From positions 806,001-870,000 of the forward strand of contig NW_026527054.1 in assembly GCF_027744825.2 (NCBI RefSeq): a stretch of DNA of 64,000 bases, read 5' to 3'. The notes under the pieces are model-generated. The model ran no database searches. It saw nothing but the letters and a program-made list of their open reading frames with translations, and was not told the DNA's origin. Below, piece after piece: positions 20,149 to 31,529 of this stretch. Positions within the stretch are counted from its first letter, which is position 1. Every line of letters begins with the position of its first letter. The translations under genes and the position numbers were made by a program. Source of the DNA: Synchiropus splendidus. Its lineage: Eukaryota > Chordata > Actinopteri > Syngnathiformes > Callionymidae.

Positions 20149-20646
20149 TCAACACAAGGGTATCAACCCATAAGCGGCTATGGTAGAAGAGGCCGTCGAA
20201 ATCTCGCGGATTTTTTCACTCCAAGCATCCAAAGGTATGGTTAACAGAGTACGAAATACACCGCAATCAGAATTAAAATACTCCAGGACGAAATCTTCTT
20301 CTTCTTCACCCGTGACTCCTGTTGATACTTTATGGAGGGCTCTGAAGGACCATCGTCCTGATCCTGAGATTTTAGCCAGCCATATAGCCACGAAGGACGG
20401 CATCCTCTCCGTTCGATCAGGTTTGTTAGACACAGCTCCAGCCTTCTGACGTTGTTGTTGTTCTTCTTCTTCTTCAGCCCTTGGAAAATTTTCCGGCTTC
20501 ACCTCTCTCAGCACACCCCAGTCGTTAGACGATAACACGGCCATCTCCGTATAGGCACTCAAGGTTTCGTTGTCATCCAGTTGATAAATGTACAATTCAG
20601 CTGTTTCATACTTAAGCGTACACGGGGAGCCCCAGCACCCATCCAC
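20149..20646 (-). CDS. Accessory protein of unknown function, copy A (165 aa)
   Basis: 165 aa. Begins with MDGCWGSPC, has a mixed acidic/aromatic N-terminal half with the string EEEEEQQQRQ (residues about 58-67), then a Trp/Phe-rich second half (GRWSFRALHKVSTG, VFRTLLTIPLDAW). No family recognised. It is the last gene before the right-end repeats. Copy B retains only its C-terminal half. Confidence 0.6.
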   Translation of the reverse strand: MDGCWGSPCTLKYETAELYIYQLDDNETLSAYTEMAVLSSNDWGVLREVKPENFPRAEEEEEQQQRQKAGAVSNKPDRTERMPSFVAIWLAKISGSGRWSFRALHKVSTGVTGEEEEDFVLEYFNSDCGVFRTLLTIPLDAWSEKIREISTASSTIAAYGLIPLC

Positions 20647-20809
20647 GGGTCCTCAATAACAGTCACAGCTGTCTCGCTGATCACTGGTGATCCACGCGCC
20701 GTTGTAGGGATAGACATTGCGAGTTGGTTGTGTTTGCCGGTTCCTTGCTCCTTGCGACGGTCTGAAGGTTACATATATATACACACAGGTCGATGTTTAT
20801 TCAGCGGTC

Positions 20810-21070
20810 AGAACCCTCCCTTTGTTATTTTCCTTCCTGTTATAAAACAAGGAATGATAGGGTTAATTATTACCCTTCCTGTCATAAAACAAGGGGGAGG
20901 GTTATAATTTTAATTCCCTGTTGATATAAAAAAGGGGGAGGGGTGTTATTTTAATTTCTTTTTATATAAAAAGGGGAGGGGTTATTATTTGAATTTCTTT
21001 TTTATATAAAAAGGGGGAGGGGGTGGTTTTATTACCTCCGGAAGGGGAGGTGTTTTATTATCTCCAGGGC
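20810..21070. repeat. Purine-rich right-end repeats, possible terminal inverted repeat
   Basis: Three to five imperfect units of about 50-60 bp, each with TATAAAA(A) followed by GGGGAGGGG and an AT-rich part. Positions about 20905-21068 match the reverse complement of 49173-49302 including the terminal segment CCGGAAGGGGAGG. An inverted pair at the expected place suggests a Polinton-type terminal repeat; no target-site duplication was found to prove it. Confidence 0.55.
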
Positions 21071-21229
21071 CATAAATCAAACAATTTTGACATTTTGGTG
21101 TATCCTTCTTCTCTCTCATGACCCTTGATGAGGAAAAGTCACAAGATTTCATGAAGAAAAAGTCAGGATAACCACTACTTTTTTCAACACAAAAACGGAT
21201 ATCGGTCAAATTGACCCTAAGCATAATAT

Positions 21230-22966
21230 GAGGGTTAAAGCTTTTCTAGGTCTGCTAAGCTTTTATAACAAATTCTTGCCAAACTTGTCTACTGTGCTCT
21301 CTCCATTACACAAGTTACTGAGGAAAGATGAGAAACGGAGGTGGGAGGTTGAGCAAGAAGAGGCTTTTAAGCAGGCAAAAAAGTTACAACAAAGCGTTTA
21401 AGTGTTGGTTCATTATGATGAACAAAAAGAACTGGCACTGTCATGTGATACCTCACCTTATGGGGTGGGGGCAGTCTTGGCACATAGGCTGGAAAAGGGA
21501 GCAGAAAAGCCTATTGGATATGCCTCACGCACACTCACAGCAGCACAAAAAAACTATTTGCAGTTGGATAAAGATGGGAGTTATCAGCAGTTATTTTTTG
21601 GGTGCAGTACTTCCACAAATATTTGTGTGGATGTAAATTTGTGATTTGTACACAGACCATAAGCCCTTAATCAGTCTGTTTCATGAAGGAAAAGCTGTGC
21701 CACACATGAGTTCTCAGAGGATCATGAGATGCGCTATTCTGTTAAGAGCAAATGAATATGCCGTGGTGTACCGACGTGGACAGGACAATGCAAACGCAGA
21801 TGCTCTCAGTAGACTTCCACTTCCAGAGAAAACTGGGGATCCAGACTCAGAAGACCAGGTATTGATGGTAGAGCAGGATCAGAGTTCAGTGGTCAACTCG
21901 GAAGAGCTTCGTAACCATCGTGGACCAGTGAAGACCCCGTAATCGCACCAGTCCGTGAATACATACTCAGAGGGTGGCCCTGTAACCTCGATGTTGCTTT
22001 CAGGCCATACACTATGAAGCAACAGGAGCTGAATGTACAAGATGGGTGTGTACTGTGGGGGTGCTGTGTGGTGATTCCGGAAACAGGATGTGGTCTGATG
22101 TTGAAGCAGTGGTGGTGATTGATGCACATTCAAAGTGGTTGGAGGTCTACCCTGTTTCATCAGCATCTGCAGTGGCTACTATGAACTGCTTGAGGGCCAG
22201 TTTCAGCACTCATGGTATCCCAGAAATGATAGTGTCAGATAATGCCCAGTGTTTTGTGAGCGAACACACTAAAGAGCTTTTGGCACGCAATGGGATCACT
22301 CATGTCACATCAGCACCGTATCATCCTTCTTCTAATGGGATGGCAGAGAGAGCGATACAAACGTTCAAACAGTTGATGAAAAAAACATCCGGTGATTCTC
22401 CGGAAACCAAACTGAGTAGAGCTTTATTCAGTTATCAGATGGGGAGGAAGTTGAGGTGCATGTTGGATCTGATATACCCAAATTTGAAGACGAAAGTGGA
22501 ACTGAAACTGGCAAACCAGAAAGTTCAGCATGATCAACATGCTCGGTTCAGAAGTTTTCAGACAGGTGACCGGATGTTCACAAAAAACTATGGTTATGGG
22601 TCTAAGTGGGTTCCAGGGTTAATACAGGAATGCACAGGACCAGTCTCCTACACAATGGTGCTGGGAAATGGGCAAACTGCGTAGACTCGTAGACCAGGTT
22701 TTCAGTGGGAAACTGTCCATTTTAACAGGTCAGACATCCTCCGCGCCCACTGTGGAGGATGTCAAAGTGGAGAATCCACTTGGGGATGGGATCTCACTGG
22801 AGACTGAGACAAGTGAAGGGAACAGTGAAGAAGTCAGTCTAAAAAAAAAAAAAAAAAAGCAGACCGACAGTGATCTGGTATGCTCACCGTCTCAAGGAAG
22901 AGTACGACCACAAAAGAACAGGAATCCCCCAGTGTATCTGAATGACAATGTTCAAAAAGTGGAATA
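21230..22966 (+). pseudogene. pol: Ty3/Gypsy-like pol remnant (RT end, RNase H, integrase core)
   Basis: Starts inside reverse transcriptase (FLGLLSFYNKFLP at 21245). RNase H follows with [16 protein letters not shown] (about 21435), TDHKPLISLF (21652) and YRRGQDNANADALSRLP (21770), broken by stops and frameshifts. The integrase zinc-binding domain is gone (junction near 21940-22050). The core is readable from 22090: Asp in VVVIDAHSKW, Asp in IVSDNAQCF and Glu in NGMAERAIQ with exactly 35 residues between the last two. The C-terminal region runs to 22966, interrupted by a stop at 22682. Dead fragment. Confidence 0.85.
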
Positions 22967-23480
22967 GGAGATAAAAGTTTTGGACCAAGGTGCTTGCAAT
23001 TTTCTTATTCTTTAGCGTAAAGAGGCATGTTTTTGTTTTGTTTTGTTTTGGGTTAGTCGTTTAAGTTGCATTCTATTTTATGACTGTTTTATTATTTTAT
23101 TAAGTTTTAGGCTTACCCAAGTGTTTATGGTGGTTTTGGGGACATGGGTTTTGGGAGTGAAGTTGGAAGACGTGAACAGTTTGGCGAAGAGGTGTTATGA
23201 TGTGTCATGGGATTATTTGGGGTCACAACTTGGGGGCGCTCTTGTTATGTTGCCGTGTCATCATCCGGTTTGTTGGAAGTTGGAACCGTGAATAAAACCT
23301 GCTGTGTTGATACCTCCTGTGTGTTTTCCTTTCCGCTTCGGCTATCACAGGGTGTGTCACTTCAACCCACTTGGGAGAACGAATCAAATGTCCGGACCAT
23401 CATTGAGCAGTGTCACCAGGTTCGCGGACAGGACCCCAGGCGACAAGGCCCGGATTAGCGCTCGAGGCCGAGGCGCTGGA
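22967..23480 (+). repeat. 3' untranslated region and possible LTR of the Gypsy remnant
   Basis: GT-rich sequence after pol. A segment from about 23193 (TGTTATGATG) with AATAAA at 23291 and a C/T-rich continuation looks like the U3-R-U5 order of an LTR, but no second copy is in the window. 23480-23620 shows nothing recognisable. Confidence 0.35.
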
Positions 23481-23619
23481 AGGAGCGAATTCAATACGAA
23501 TAAAAAAATTAAAATAAAAAAAAACGCAAATACTATGCTTCAAGCAATTGTTTTATTTAAAGCAAATTTTCCACACAAACAGAAATTTCCTCCGGTCAGC
23601 TGACTGCCCGGGGAGAAGC

Positions 23620-25760
23620 TGCTGCCGAAGATTCCGACGTCCACGCTCGGAGCATGACAAGCGCTGAGTCACCTGCCTTTAAATCCGCTCCTGCGCTGAT
23701 GCGACAAGTCTCTGCCGTGACTGCAACGAGACCTCAGTCCTACCAGAAGTTTCCGTGGTCCAGATGAGCCGCTCCGCACCTCTTCAAGTCTCAAGCTTCA
23801 TCGCTTGATGTGCCAGATTCGCCGACTCCGGGTGTGCATGTGACCGGTAAGAATTTACAGGGAGACGGCGACCCTGCAGTTTACCGCATGAAGTCCGACA
23901 TGCCTCGGTGCTCGACTGAAGCTAAATGGCGTTGCTCCCGTGAATAGGAGGATGTCGGCATCACTAGCTATGAAAGACCAGCGCGTCACGGCACGCGGCA
24001 ATCATTCTCCCCTGACTGCGATGAGACCTCAGTCCTGCCTGAAGTTTTCATGGTCCAGACAAGGCACTCCGCTCGTCTTCAGGTCTCAAGCTTCTTCTCT
24101 TGTTGTGCCAGATGCGCCAGCTTCGGCTGCAATTTCACAATTACAGAGTCACTCACTCACGCCTCGGTAATTTCACAATCACATTTTGCGGAGTGCCCTG
24201 GCACTTCCAGTGAAGTAGAAAGGCTGGTGTAATATTCCGAGCAAAAATTATGAGCGGACCTCCGATCCTGGGGCGTCCCCTCAAAGTGTGGCTACTTCAA
24301 GCTTAGCAGGCAGTCCTCTGTCCCCCGAAATGCAGTTCACTATTCGAAATCCTAAAGCAACTGCAACACTCAAAGGATATAATGCCAAATGGGTGTGGAC
24401 TGCCGTCTGTTGGGTAAACATCCACTGCTAGTCCAATTCAATCCGGACTATTCCCGGTGCAGCTCTGAAACTCCACTGGCACTAGGCCCGCACGTGGTCA
24501 GGTACGGAGCCCCCCCTGAGGAGGGACCATCCCACCCGGCGTTGACAGAGCCACTTTCACACAGTAGAATGGCGTCTACGCTGTCGGCAACTGGCTCATA
24601 GCACTTGAGAACATCATTGCGCTCTTTATGAGCTCCATGGACAGGCTCATCCATCACAGAACCTTTCTTACTCCACCTGAGATTTTGGAGATTCAACAGT
24701 CCATCGGCGTGGTGCTCTACTCGCAGCGCTTCCTCCACACATAGCTGCTGCCCGGGAGGAACAGCCGTATAATAGCCGCGCTGATCATCGCTGCTCCTCT
24801 TGGAGAGACCAGTCGGCTGCTCTCACATCTGCTCCCTCCAAAAGCGTAGAAAGAACTTTGTATCTAAAAGTATGCATCTAAACCAAAGTCTAACTTGAAT
24901 AAAAAATAAGATGCATTACTTTGGTATCGAGTCTGTTTTTTCTCTGCCCAAAATGAGGGTTTATCACCTGCCAAGTTCTCTTCCGGTTCCAGTCAGTGCG
25001 AACTCTGGCTTCATTTTTTTTTTTTTTGTTTGACATTGTCTCAGGAGACCAAGCAGTATAGTAACAGACTCTCTGCCTCCTTATCCCTGACATCCTTTGG
25101 AAGTATCTGGAGCCAAGAAGTTATGTTTTTCCTCAGCTTCGGCACAATAAGAAGCGTAGGCGTAAAATAACTCTTTCCCGTCTCTCAACAGATTCCGTTT
25201 CCAACCAAAAGTCAGGAGAGTTTCAATTCTGCCATTAACTCTTCTGATTCCACAGACTCGGCAGTTTCCAGCAGGGGTCGCCAGAGGACCGCGAAAGCCA
25301 CCGCGCTGCGTGCGAGACCTGCTCTGTTCTCAGCTCCCTCGTGCGATGTCTGATGGGATGTCCGTCTGTGACTCTGCAGCCCTCCAAACCTCTCAGAGGC
25401 AAGCAGGACGTTGTCATCTAGAGAGTCATCTCTTTCTGAGGATGATTGGGCCGGTACCTCGGGGCTCCATCTTAGGAGAATTGCAGTGTCAGATCCAGGT
25501 ACACTGCAAGTTTGGGGTACTTCCAGACAGCGGTTCCGGACTACCAGCAGACTCCTGGAGTGTGTCAGAGTGTGAGAGTGGATGACCTCCATAGATCTTG
25601 CAGACTCCTACTTCCACAACACGGTCTCCAGTGTCTTGTGCCTCGTAAATTCGCCAAGTGCGTGGAGGCGTTGCTCGAACCACTTAGAAGACAGCGTCTG
25701 CGGATTCTGACATACTTGGACTACTCGTTGATTCTAGCCAGGTCCAAACAGGAGTCATGA
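23620..25760 (+). mobile_element. DIRS1-like retroelement remnant, copy 1
   Basis: Degenerate. A recombinase N-terminal-like piece is readable near 24345 (KATATLKGYNAKW). From 25581 a reverse transcriptase fragment in DIRS style begins with WMTSIDLADSYFH, and after a frame change continues with FAKCVEALLEPLRR and ILTYLDY, where the catalytic YLDD is mutated. Positions about 24440-25450 are a direct repeat of about 28260-29350. The family is inferred from the RT motif style and the tyrosine-recombinase piece in copy 2. Confidence 0.65.
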
Positions 25761-25789
25761 GCGCACACCAGCTTAGCAGAAGGGGTCTT

Positions 25790-27840
25790 TTTCGTAGCTG
25801 CAGAACAAATTCAACGTCTCTGAAGTGGTTTCAGAGAGTTATCAACAATTTTATGTATGTTGTTCTGAAAGACACAGGTCCCTCGTGCTGAAAACGCGTT
25901 TTCTCCACTGTTCACTCACTGCTCAGGGCTGTCTCAGAACATAAAAATTTCACCTGGCACTATATCAGAAGCTGTTATTCTAGTAGGTGCCGAACTAATT
26001 CAACATGTCTGAAGTGGTTTCAGAGTGATAACATTTTAATGTTTGTCGATTCCGAAAACGACCTTCGCTTGGGTGAAAACCCGTTTACTGCACTGTTCAC
26101 ACAGTGATCAGAATAGTCCCACAGCATGAAAATATCAGCTGCAACTGTTGGAAAAAGACTCTTTTGAATATATTCCGCACTAAATCCACGTTACTGAACT
26201 ATTTTCAGGGTGTAATCAACAATTTTATTTATTTTTTGGTCGGATATCTCGCGCTGAAAACGCATTTTCTACACCTTCACTCACTGCTCAGGGATGCCTC
26301 AGAACAAGAAAATTTCAACTGAATTTCCACCAGAAGTGGTATTTCTAGTAGTTGCAGAACTAATTCAACATGACAGAAGTGATTTCAGAGTGATAATAAC
26401 ATTTTTTTATTTGTCGATTCTGACAACTCGGGCCGAAAACGGGTTTTACATACTGTGCACTCGCTGGTCAACGATTCCTCAGAAGATGAAAATTTCACTT
26501 GCCACAATAAAAAAAGGCATTTCTATTGGGTGCAGAACTAATTCAACCTGACTAAAGTGATTTAACAGAGTTATCAACATTTTTATTTTTATCGGTCTTT
26601 AAACCACCATTCCTTTGGCTGACAATGTGTTTTATGCACTGTTCACTCACTGCTCAGGGATGCCTGAGAACATGAAAATGTCTCCTGCAACTATAGAAAA
26701 AACACTCTTTCTCGTAAAATTAACACTAAAGCTACATTTCTGAACTGTATTTCAGGGAGTTTTGAACTTTTTTTTTTCCTGGTCAGAAACCGAGCCTGGA
26801 GAGTTTTCTGCACAGTGCACTCACTTATCAGAATACACTCAGAACAAGAAAATATCACCTGCAACTGTTAGAAAAACACTCTTTTGAGTACATTCAACAC
26901 TAAACATACATTTCTGAACTGTTTTTAAAGGGTCATAAACAATTTTATTTTTGACGGTCCGAAACCCACTTTCTCTTTGTCTGAAAACACTTTTTACGCA
27001 CTGTTCACTCACTGCTAAGCGATTCCACAGAAGATGAAAATTGCAACTGCCTCTATAACATAAATGGAATTTCTACTGGGTGATGAACTAATTCAACATG
27101 TCTAAAGTGATTTCCGAGAGTTATCAACATTTTTATTTTTGTCGGTCTTTAAACCACCTTTTATTTGGCCGAAAACGCATTTTACGGACTGTTCACTCAC
27201 TGCTCAGGGATACCTGAGAACATAAAAATTTCTCCTGCAACTATAGGAAAAACACGCTTTCTAATATAATTAACACTAAACCTACATTTCTGAAATATAT
27301 TTCATGGGGTTATCAACTATTTTTTTCCTGGTCAGAATCCGAGCCTCTCTCGGACTGAAAACACGTTTTCTGCACTGTTCACTCACTGTTCAGGGATGCC
27401 TCTGAACATCAAAATTTCACCTGGCACTATAGCGGAAGCAATCTTTCTAGTAGGTGCCGAACAAATTCAACATGTCCGAAGTGTTTTGAGCGAGGTAACA
27501 TTTTTATTTTTGTTGGTCTGAAAACCACTGTCATTCGGGCTGAAAATGCGTTTTCTGCACTGTTCACTCACTGATCAAAATAGCCTCAGAACATGAAAAT
27601 ATCACGAGCAACTATAGGAAAAAGACTCTTTCTAGTATATACAACCCTAAACTTACATTTCTGAACTGTATTTCAGGGGGTTATGAACAATTTCATTTTG
27701 CCGGTGCGAAACCACTTTCTTTCTTGCTAAAAACTCATACCTAAGATAAAGTTATCAACATTTTTATGTTGTTCTGAAAACCACAGTCCCTCGGGCTGAA
27801 AACGTGTTTTCTGCACAAGTCACTCACTGCTTAGAGGGGT
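25790..27840. repeat. Satellite of about 182-bp units
   Basis: About eleven diverged units, recognised by recurring GAAAACGCGTTTTC followed by TGCACTGTTCACTCACTG at about 25890, 26075, 26257, 26437, 26620, 26800, 26985, 27172, 27355, 27543 and 27797. Each unit also carries a CCTCAGAACATGAAAATTTC box and an AATTCAACATGTCTGAAGTG box. Several short ORFs here are by-products of the repeat. The same repeat is found inverted at 32400-33390. Confidence 0.85.
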
Positions 27841-27849
27841 TACTCGAAT

Positions 27850-29442
27850 CATGAAAATTTCACCTGCAATTATCGGAAAAACAGTTTTTCTCGTATATTC
27901 AACACTAATCCTCTCCGAAAAGGGCACTGCGACAGGCCTACAAACAGCCGAACCGTTCCACAATTTTCTGCTTCCAAGCCATGGGATGAGTTTGACGAAA
28001 GCCAGGCGCTGCTCTGACGTGGATCCGGAGACTCTGTTCCCAGAGTTGGATGAGTTCCGTTTGGTGGAGTCAGGCAGGTTCCCGTTTGATCTGCACCTGT
28101 GCCTCATGGCATCCGCCGCCCATCGTATCGAAGTTGAGCTCTCTCTCCGATGCCTGTTCAAGAATCATCCCACTTCACTAACGGCGTGCTAGTGTTGCAT
28201 GGTGAGACAACACACGGTGCACGCCCGCATGTTGTCTGCCCACAACTGGAAGAAATCCGGACTATTCCCGCCACAGTTCTGACACTCCACTGGCACTGGG
28301 ATCGCACGTGGTGCGGAACAGAGCTTACTGCCAGGTGGAGGTTTTGGATTTGCGGTGCGGCGTTCCCTTTCACTCAGCCGTCATGCGCGATGTGCGATGC
28401 ATGATGCCCTCGCCCCTGGAGCTCGACCTCTCTCCTGAGGTGTGACCATCCCACCTGTGGACAGGCTCATCCATCGCAGAACCTCTCTCACTCCACCAGA
28501 AATTTCGGAGACTCAACACTCCGTCGGCGCGGTGTTCCGCTCGTGGCCCCTCCTACACACAGCCACTGCCCTTGGGGAACACCGTCGCTGGTCGAAGGGG
28601 CGGGGTGAGCACAGCCGCCCGGATCATAGGTGCCCTGATCATTGCTGCTTATCTTGGAGAGACCAGTCGGCTGCTCTCACCTCTGCTCCTTCCACAAGCG
28701 TAGGAAGAAAAAGGTATCTAAAATTATGCATCTAAAGCAAAGTCTAATTTGAATAAAAAAATAATATGCTTTACTTTGGTATCGGTTCTGTTTTGTCTCT
28801 GCCCAAAATTAGGGTTTATCACCTGCCAAGTTCTCTTCCGGTTCCAGTCAGTGCAAACTCGAGTGGCAGCTCTCTGGCTTCAAAAATTTGTTTTTGTTTG
28901 ACATCGTCTCAGGAGTCCGAGCAGTATAGTAATAGTATAGTCTCTCTGCCTCATTAACCCTGATGCCAGAACTGTCCGTGTGAAGTTTCTTGAGCCAAGA
29001 AGTTTTGTTTTTCCTCAGCTTCGCCACAATAAGTAGCATGGGCGTCAAATAACTCTTTCCCATCTCTCAACAGATCCTGGTTCCATCCAAAAGTCGAGAG
29101 AGTTTCAATTCTGCCATTAACTCTTCTTATTCCTTAGACTCGCCAGTTTCCAGCAGGGGTCGCCACTGGACAGCGAATGGACCTCTTCAGAGGATCACTT
29201 AGTAGGCACTGCATGCCGGCTCTGTTCTCAGCTCCCTCGCGCGATGTCTAATGCTCTGTCTGTCTGTGATTCTGTTCTCTGCCGCCCTCCAAACCTCTCA
29301 GAGGCAAGCAGGACATCTTCATCTAAAGACTCATCTCTTTCTGAGGATTGCTTCGCAGAGAGAACTTCAAAAGTCCTCTCTGGTTCTCTCTCTATAGATC
29401 CAACGACCCTCCACTTGGAGTGGACGCCCTGGCTCATCCAAG
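27850..29442 (+). mobile_element. DIRS1-like remnant, copy 2, 5' part
   Basis: Direct repeat of copy 1 over about 28260-29350, and inverted repeat of about 31530-32400. A 113-aa ORF at 27851-28192 spans the satellite edge and has no recognised domain; it may be a piece of the element's gag. Other ORFs are short and broken. Confidence 0.55.
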
Positions 29443-30057
29443 GTGGACAGAAGGCCTCCTATATGCTTTTCCTCCTCCTTGCCTTCTTCTTTCTCTGATG
29501 AGGAGAATTCAGCTGGAGAGAGTGAGAATGATTCTCGTGCCTCCAGAAAGCCCCAGCTCCAGCTGGTATCCGGAGATGTATCAGATGCGGATCAAAGGCC
29601 CCTGGGAGTTTCCTCCATCCAGGTCAGGGCATCTGCAAGCATCAGGAACCCCGAGGGCTCCCCCGGCTCCCCCAATACTAGGACGACCCCTCAAGGTTCG
29701 GCTTCTCCAGGGTTAACAATTAATCACATGCCCCCTGATGTTCAATTAACTCTTCAGAACGCTAAAGCTCTGTCAACCGTCAGAGCATACAATGCTAATT
29801 GGACATTTTTTTCCCGGTGGTGTGGAACCCAGTCAGCTTCCGCAGATTCAGCACCTCTTTCTCTAATCCTCTCTTTTCTCCAGTATCTGGTTAGCGAATG
29901 TTGTAGCAGCGCTACATTACGGGTTTTTGTAGCAGCCCTTTCGATGCTACACAATGGTCTGGACAGCCACCCCGTCGGTGAGCATGGTCAAGTGAGCCGT
30001 TTCATGAGAGCAGTGAAAAGGCTTAGACCGACCTCAAGACCTTTATGCCACGACTAG
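29443..30057 (+). pseudogene. Tyrosine recombinase N-terminal fragment (DIRS1-like)
   Basis: A 204-aa ORF. A Ser/Pro/acidic leader (residues 1-95) precedes a SAM-like core-binding domain of DIRS-type tyrosine recombinases (residues about 105-200): ALSTVRAYNANWTFFSRWC, then LSLILSFLQYLVS, LRVFVAALSMLH and FMRAVKRLRP. The catalytic Arg-His-Arg-Tyr domain is absent; the ORF stops at 30057 and unrelated sequence follows. 30060-30420 shows nothing recognisable. Confidence 0.75.
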
Positions 30058-30419
30058 GACCTGCAGCTGGTCCTCAATTCACTCTCCAAAGCCACTTGAT
30101 CAGGCCTCCCTGGTGCTACCAGCTGGGACACCAGTATCTGCTTCATTACAATGCTGTGGAGTGTGCAGCGACCCAAGATTCATCGGATTCCTGCATAACT
30201 TTCTGTTCTTTTGTTAATAAACTCATTCTTTCTTGCTCAGCTCAGACTAGAACCCTGACTGCAGCTGCTCAGTAAATGTTTTCTCTCTACTTATGGAGGA
30301 TTGTTAATGCCACTTTCTGTTTCAGCCGTATATTGGCTAAAAGAAGGCAACACAGTTCCTACTGATCCAGAGTGTAAGTTACACTCTATATATGAGGGGT
30401 CGTTAATGCCACCTTCTAT

Positions 30420-31110
30420 TTCGGGGGGCTGACCCCCCGATCACTAGACGGAGGCTCTACCCACTGAGCTAACCAGCCACTTCTCTCCATGGGTCTTCGG
30501 GGATTCGAACCGGTAAGCCCCCATACCCGATCACTTGACGGAAGCCCTACCCACCTCTCTCCTTGGCACTTCAGGGATTCGAACCCCTGACCAACCAATC
30601 ACAAGATGGCCGCTCTACCCACTGAGCAGACCTGCCAGTTCTCTGGCCATGGATCTTCAGTGGTTCGCACAACTTACCCCCGATCACGAGACAGACGCTC
30701 TACCTACTGAGCTAAACAGACCCCTCTCTCACCATGGCCATTTAGGCATTGAAACGCCTGACCCCCGATCACTAGACGAACACTATACACACTGAGCTAA
30801 AGAGCCACTTCTCTCTCCATGGCTCTTCAAGGATTTGAACCCCTGACGACACGATCACTAGACGGACGCACTATACCCAGAGCTAACCAGCCACTGGGCT
30901 AACAAGATTCAATCCCTCGACCACCCGATCACAATACTTTCGCTCTAGCCACAGAGGAAAGCAGCCACTTCTCACTCCGGAGCTCATCAGGGATTCAAAC
31001 CCCTGACGGCATGATCACTAGAGCGATGCTCTACCCACCGGGCTTGCCAACCACTGAGCTAATAAGCGACTTGTATCTCTTTGGCTCTTCTGGAGCTAAC
31101 CTGCCACTTC
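30420..31110 (-). repeat. Tandem tRNA-like repeats, minus orientation
   Basis: About eight degenerate units of 75-90 bp. On the minus strand each has an A-box-like TTAGCTCAGTGGGTAGAGC and a B-box-like GGTTCGAATCCC, and ends in AGAGCCA. D-arm and T-arm sequences are readable, but the anticodon stem does not pair properly and the acceptor stem pairs over only about 5 bp, so these are tRNA-derived repeats rather than working tRNA genes. Confidence 0.75.
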
Positions 31111-31117
31111 TCTCTTG

Positions 31118-31525
31118 ATGGCTCTTCAGTGGCAGGTTAGCTCAGTGGCTAGAACGTTCGTCTAGTGTTCGGGGGTTTGGGGGTTGGAATAACTGAAGTG
31201 GGTCACCGGTTCGAATCCCCGAAGAGCCATTGGAAGAGATGAGATGGAAGTGGCTTGTTAGCTCAGTGGCTGGTTAGGGTAAGCGGTTCGAATCCCTTAA
31301 GTGCCATGCAGTGAGAAATGGCTGGTTAGCTCAGTGGGTAGAGCATCTGTGTCGTGGTCAGGGGGTGAGGTGTTCAAATCCCTGAAGAGCCAAAGAGATT
31401 GTAGTGGCTTGTTAGCTCTGTCGGTACAGCGTCCGTCTAGTGATCAGGCGGTCAGGCGTTCAAATCCCTGAAGGCCATGGTGAGAGTTGTGGCTGGTTAG
31501 CTCAGTGGGTAGAGCGCGCGATGGA
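31118..31525 (+). repeat. Tandem tRNA-like repeats, plus orientation
   Basis: Five units beginning near 31127, 31249, 31318, 31403 and 31490, the last truncated. The best unit, 31318-31392, has TTAGCTCAGTGGGTAGAGC and GTTCAAATCCC and terminal pairing TGGCT/AGCCA. They face the minus-strand cluster head to head, with the turning point near 31115. This is the centre of a larger inverted repeat. Confidence 0.75.
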
Positions 31526-31529
31526 GATG

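Larger units (their letters stand above)
9184..21070. mobile_element. Polinton/Maverick (adintovirus-like) element, copy A
   Basis: Contains the diagnostic Polinton set: packaging ATPase, adenain-like protease, double-jelly-roll-type major capsid protein, minor capsid protein and a chromodomain integrase, with three further conserved small proteins and two accessory genes. Plus-strand and minus-strand gene blocks converge at about 14800. No protein-primed DNA polymerase B is visible. The left end is undefined because the LTR element adjoins it. The right end is placed at the purine-rich repeats that recur inverted at 49173. ATPase, capsid, pVI-like and minor capsid genes are broken and the protease is 5'-truncated. 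Confidence 0.85.

Noticed and set aside
30420..31525. Functional tRNA gene cluster
   Set aside because: Anticodon stems do not pair, acceptor stems are short, several units lack a T-arm or are truncated, and no anticodon is consistent.
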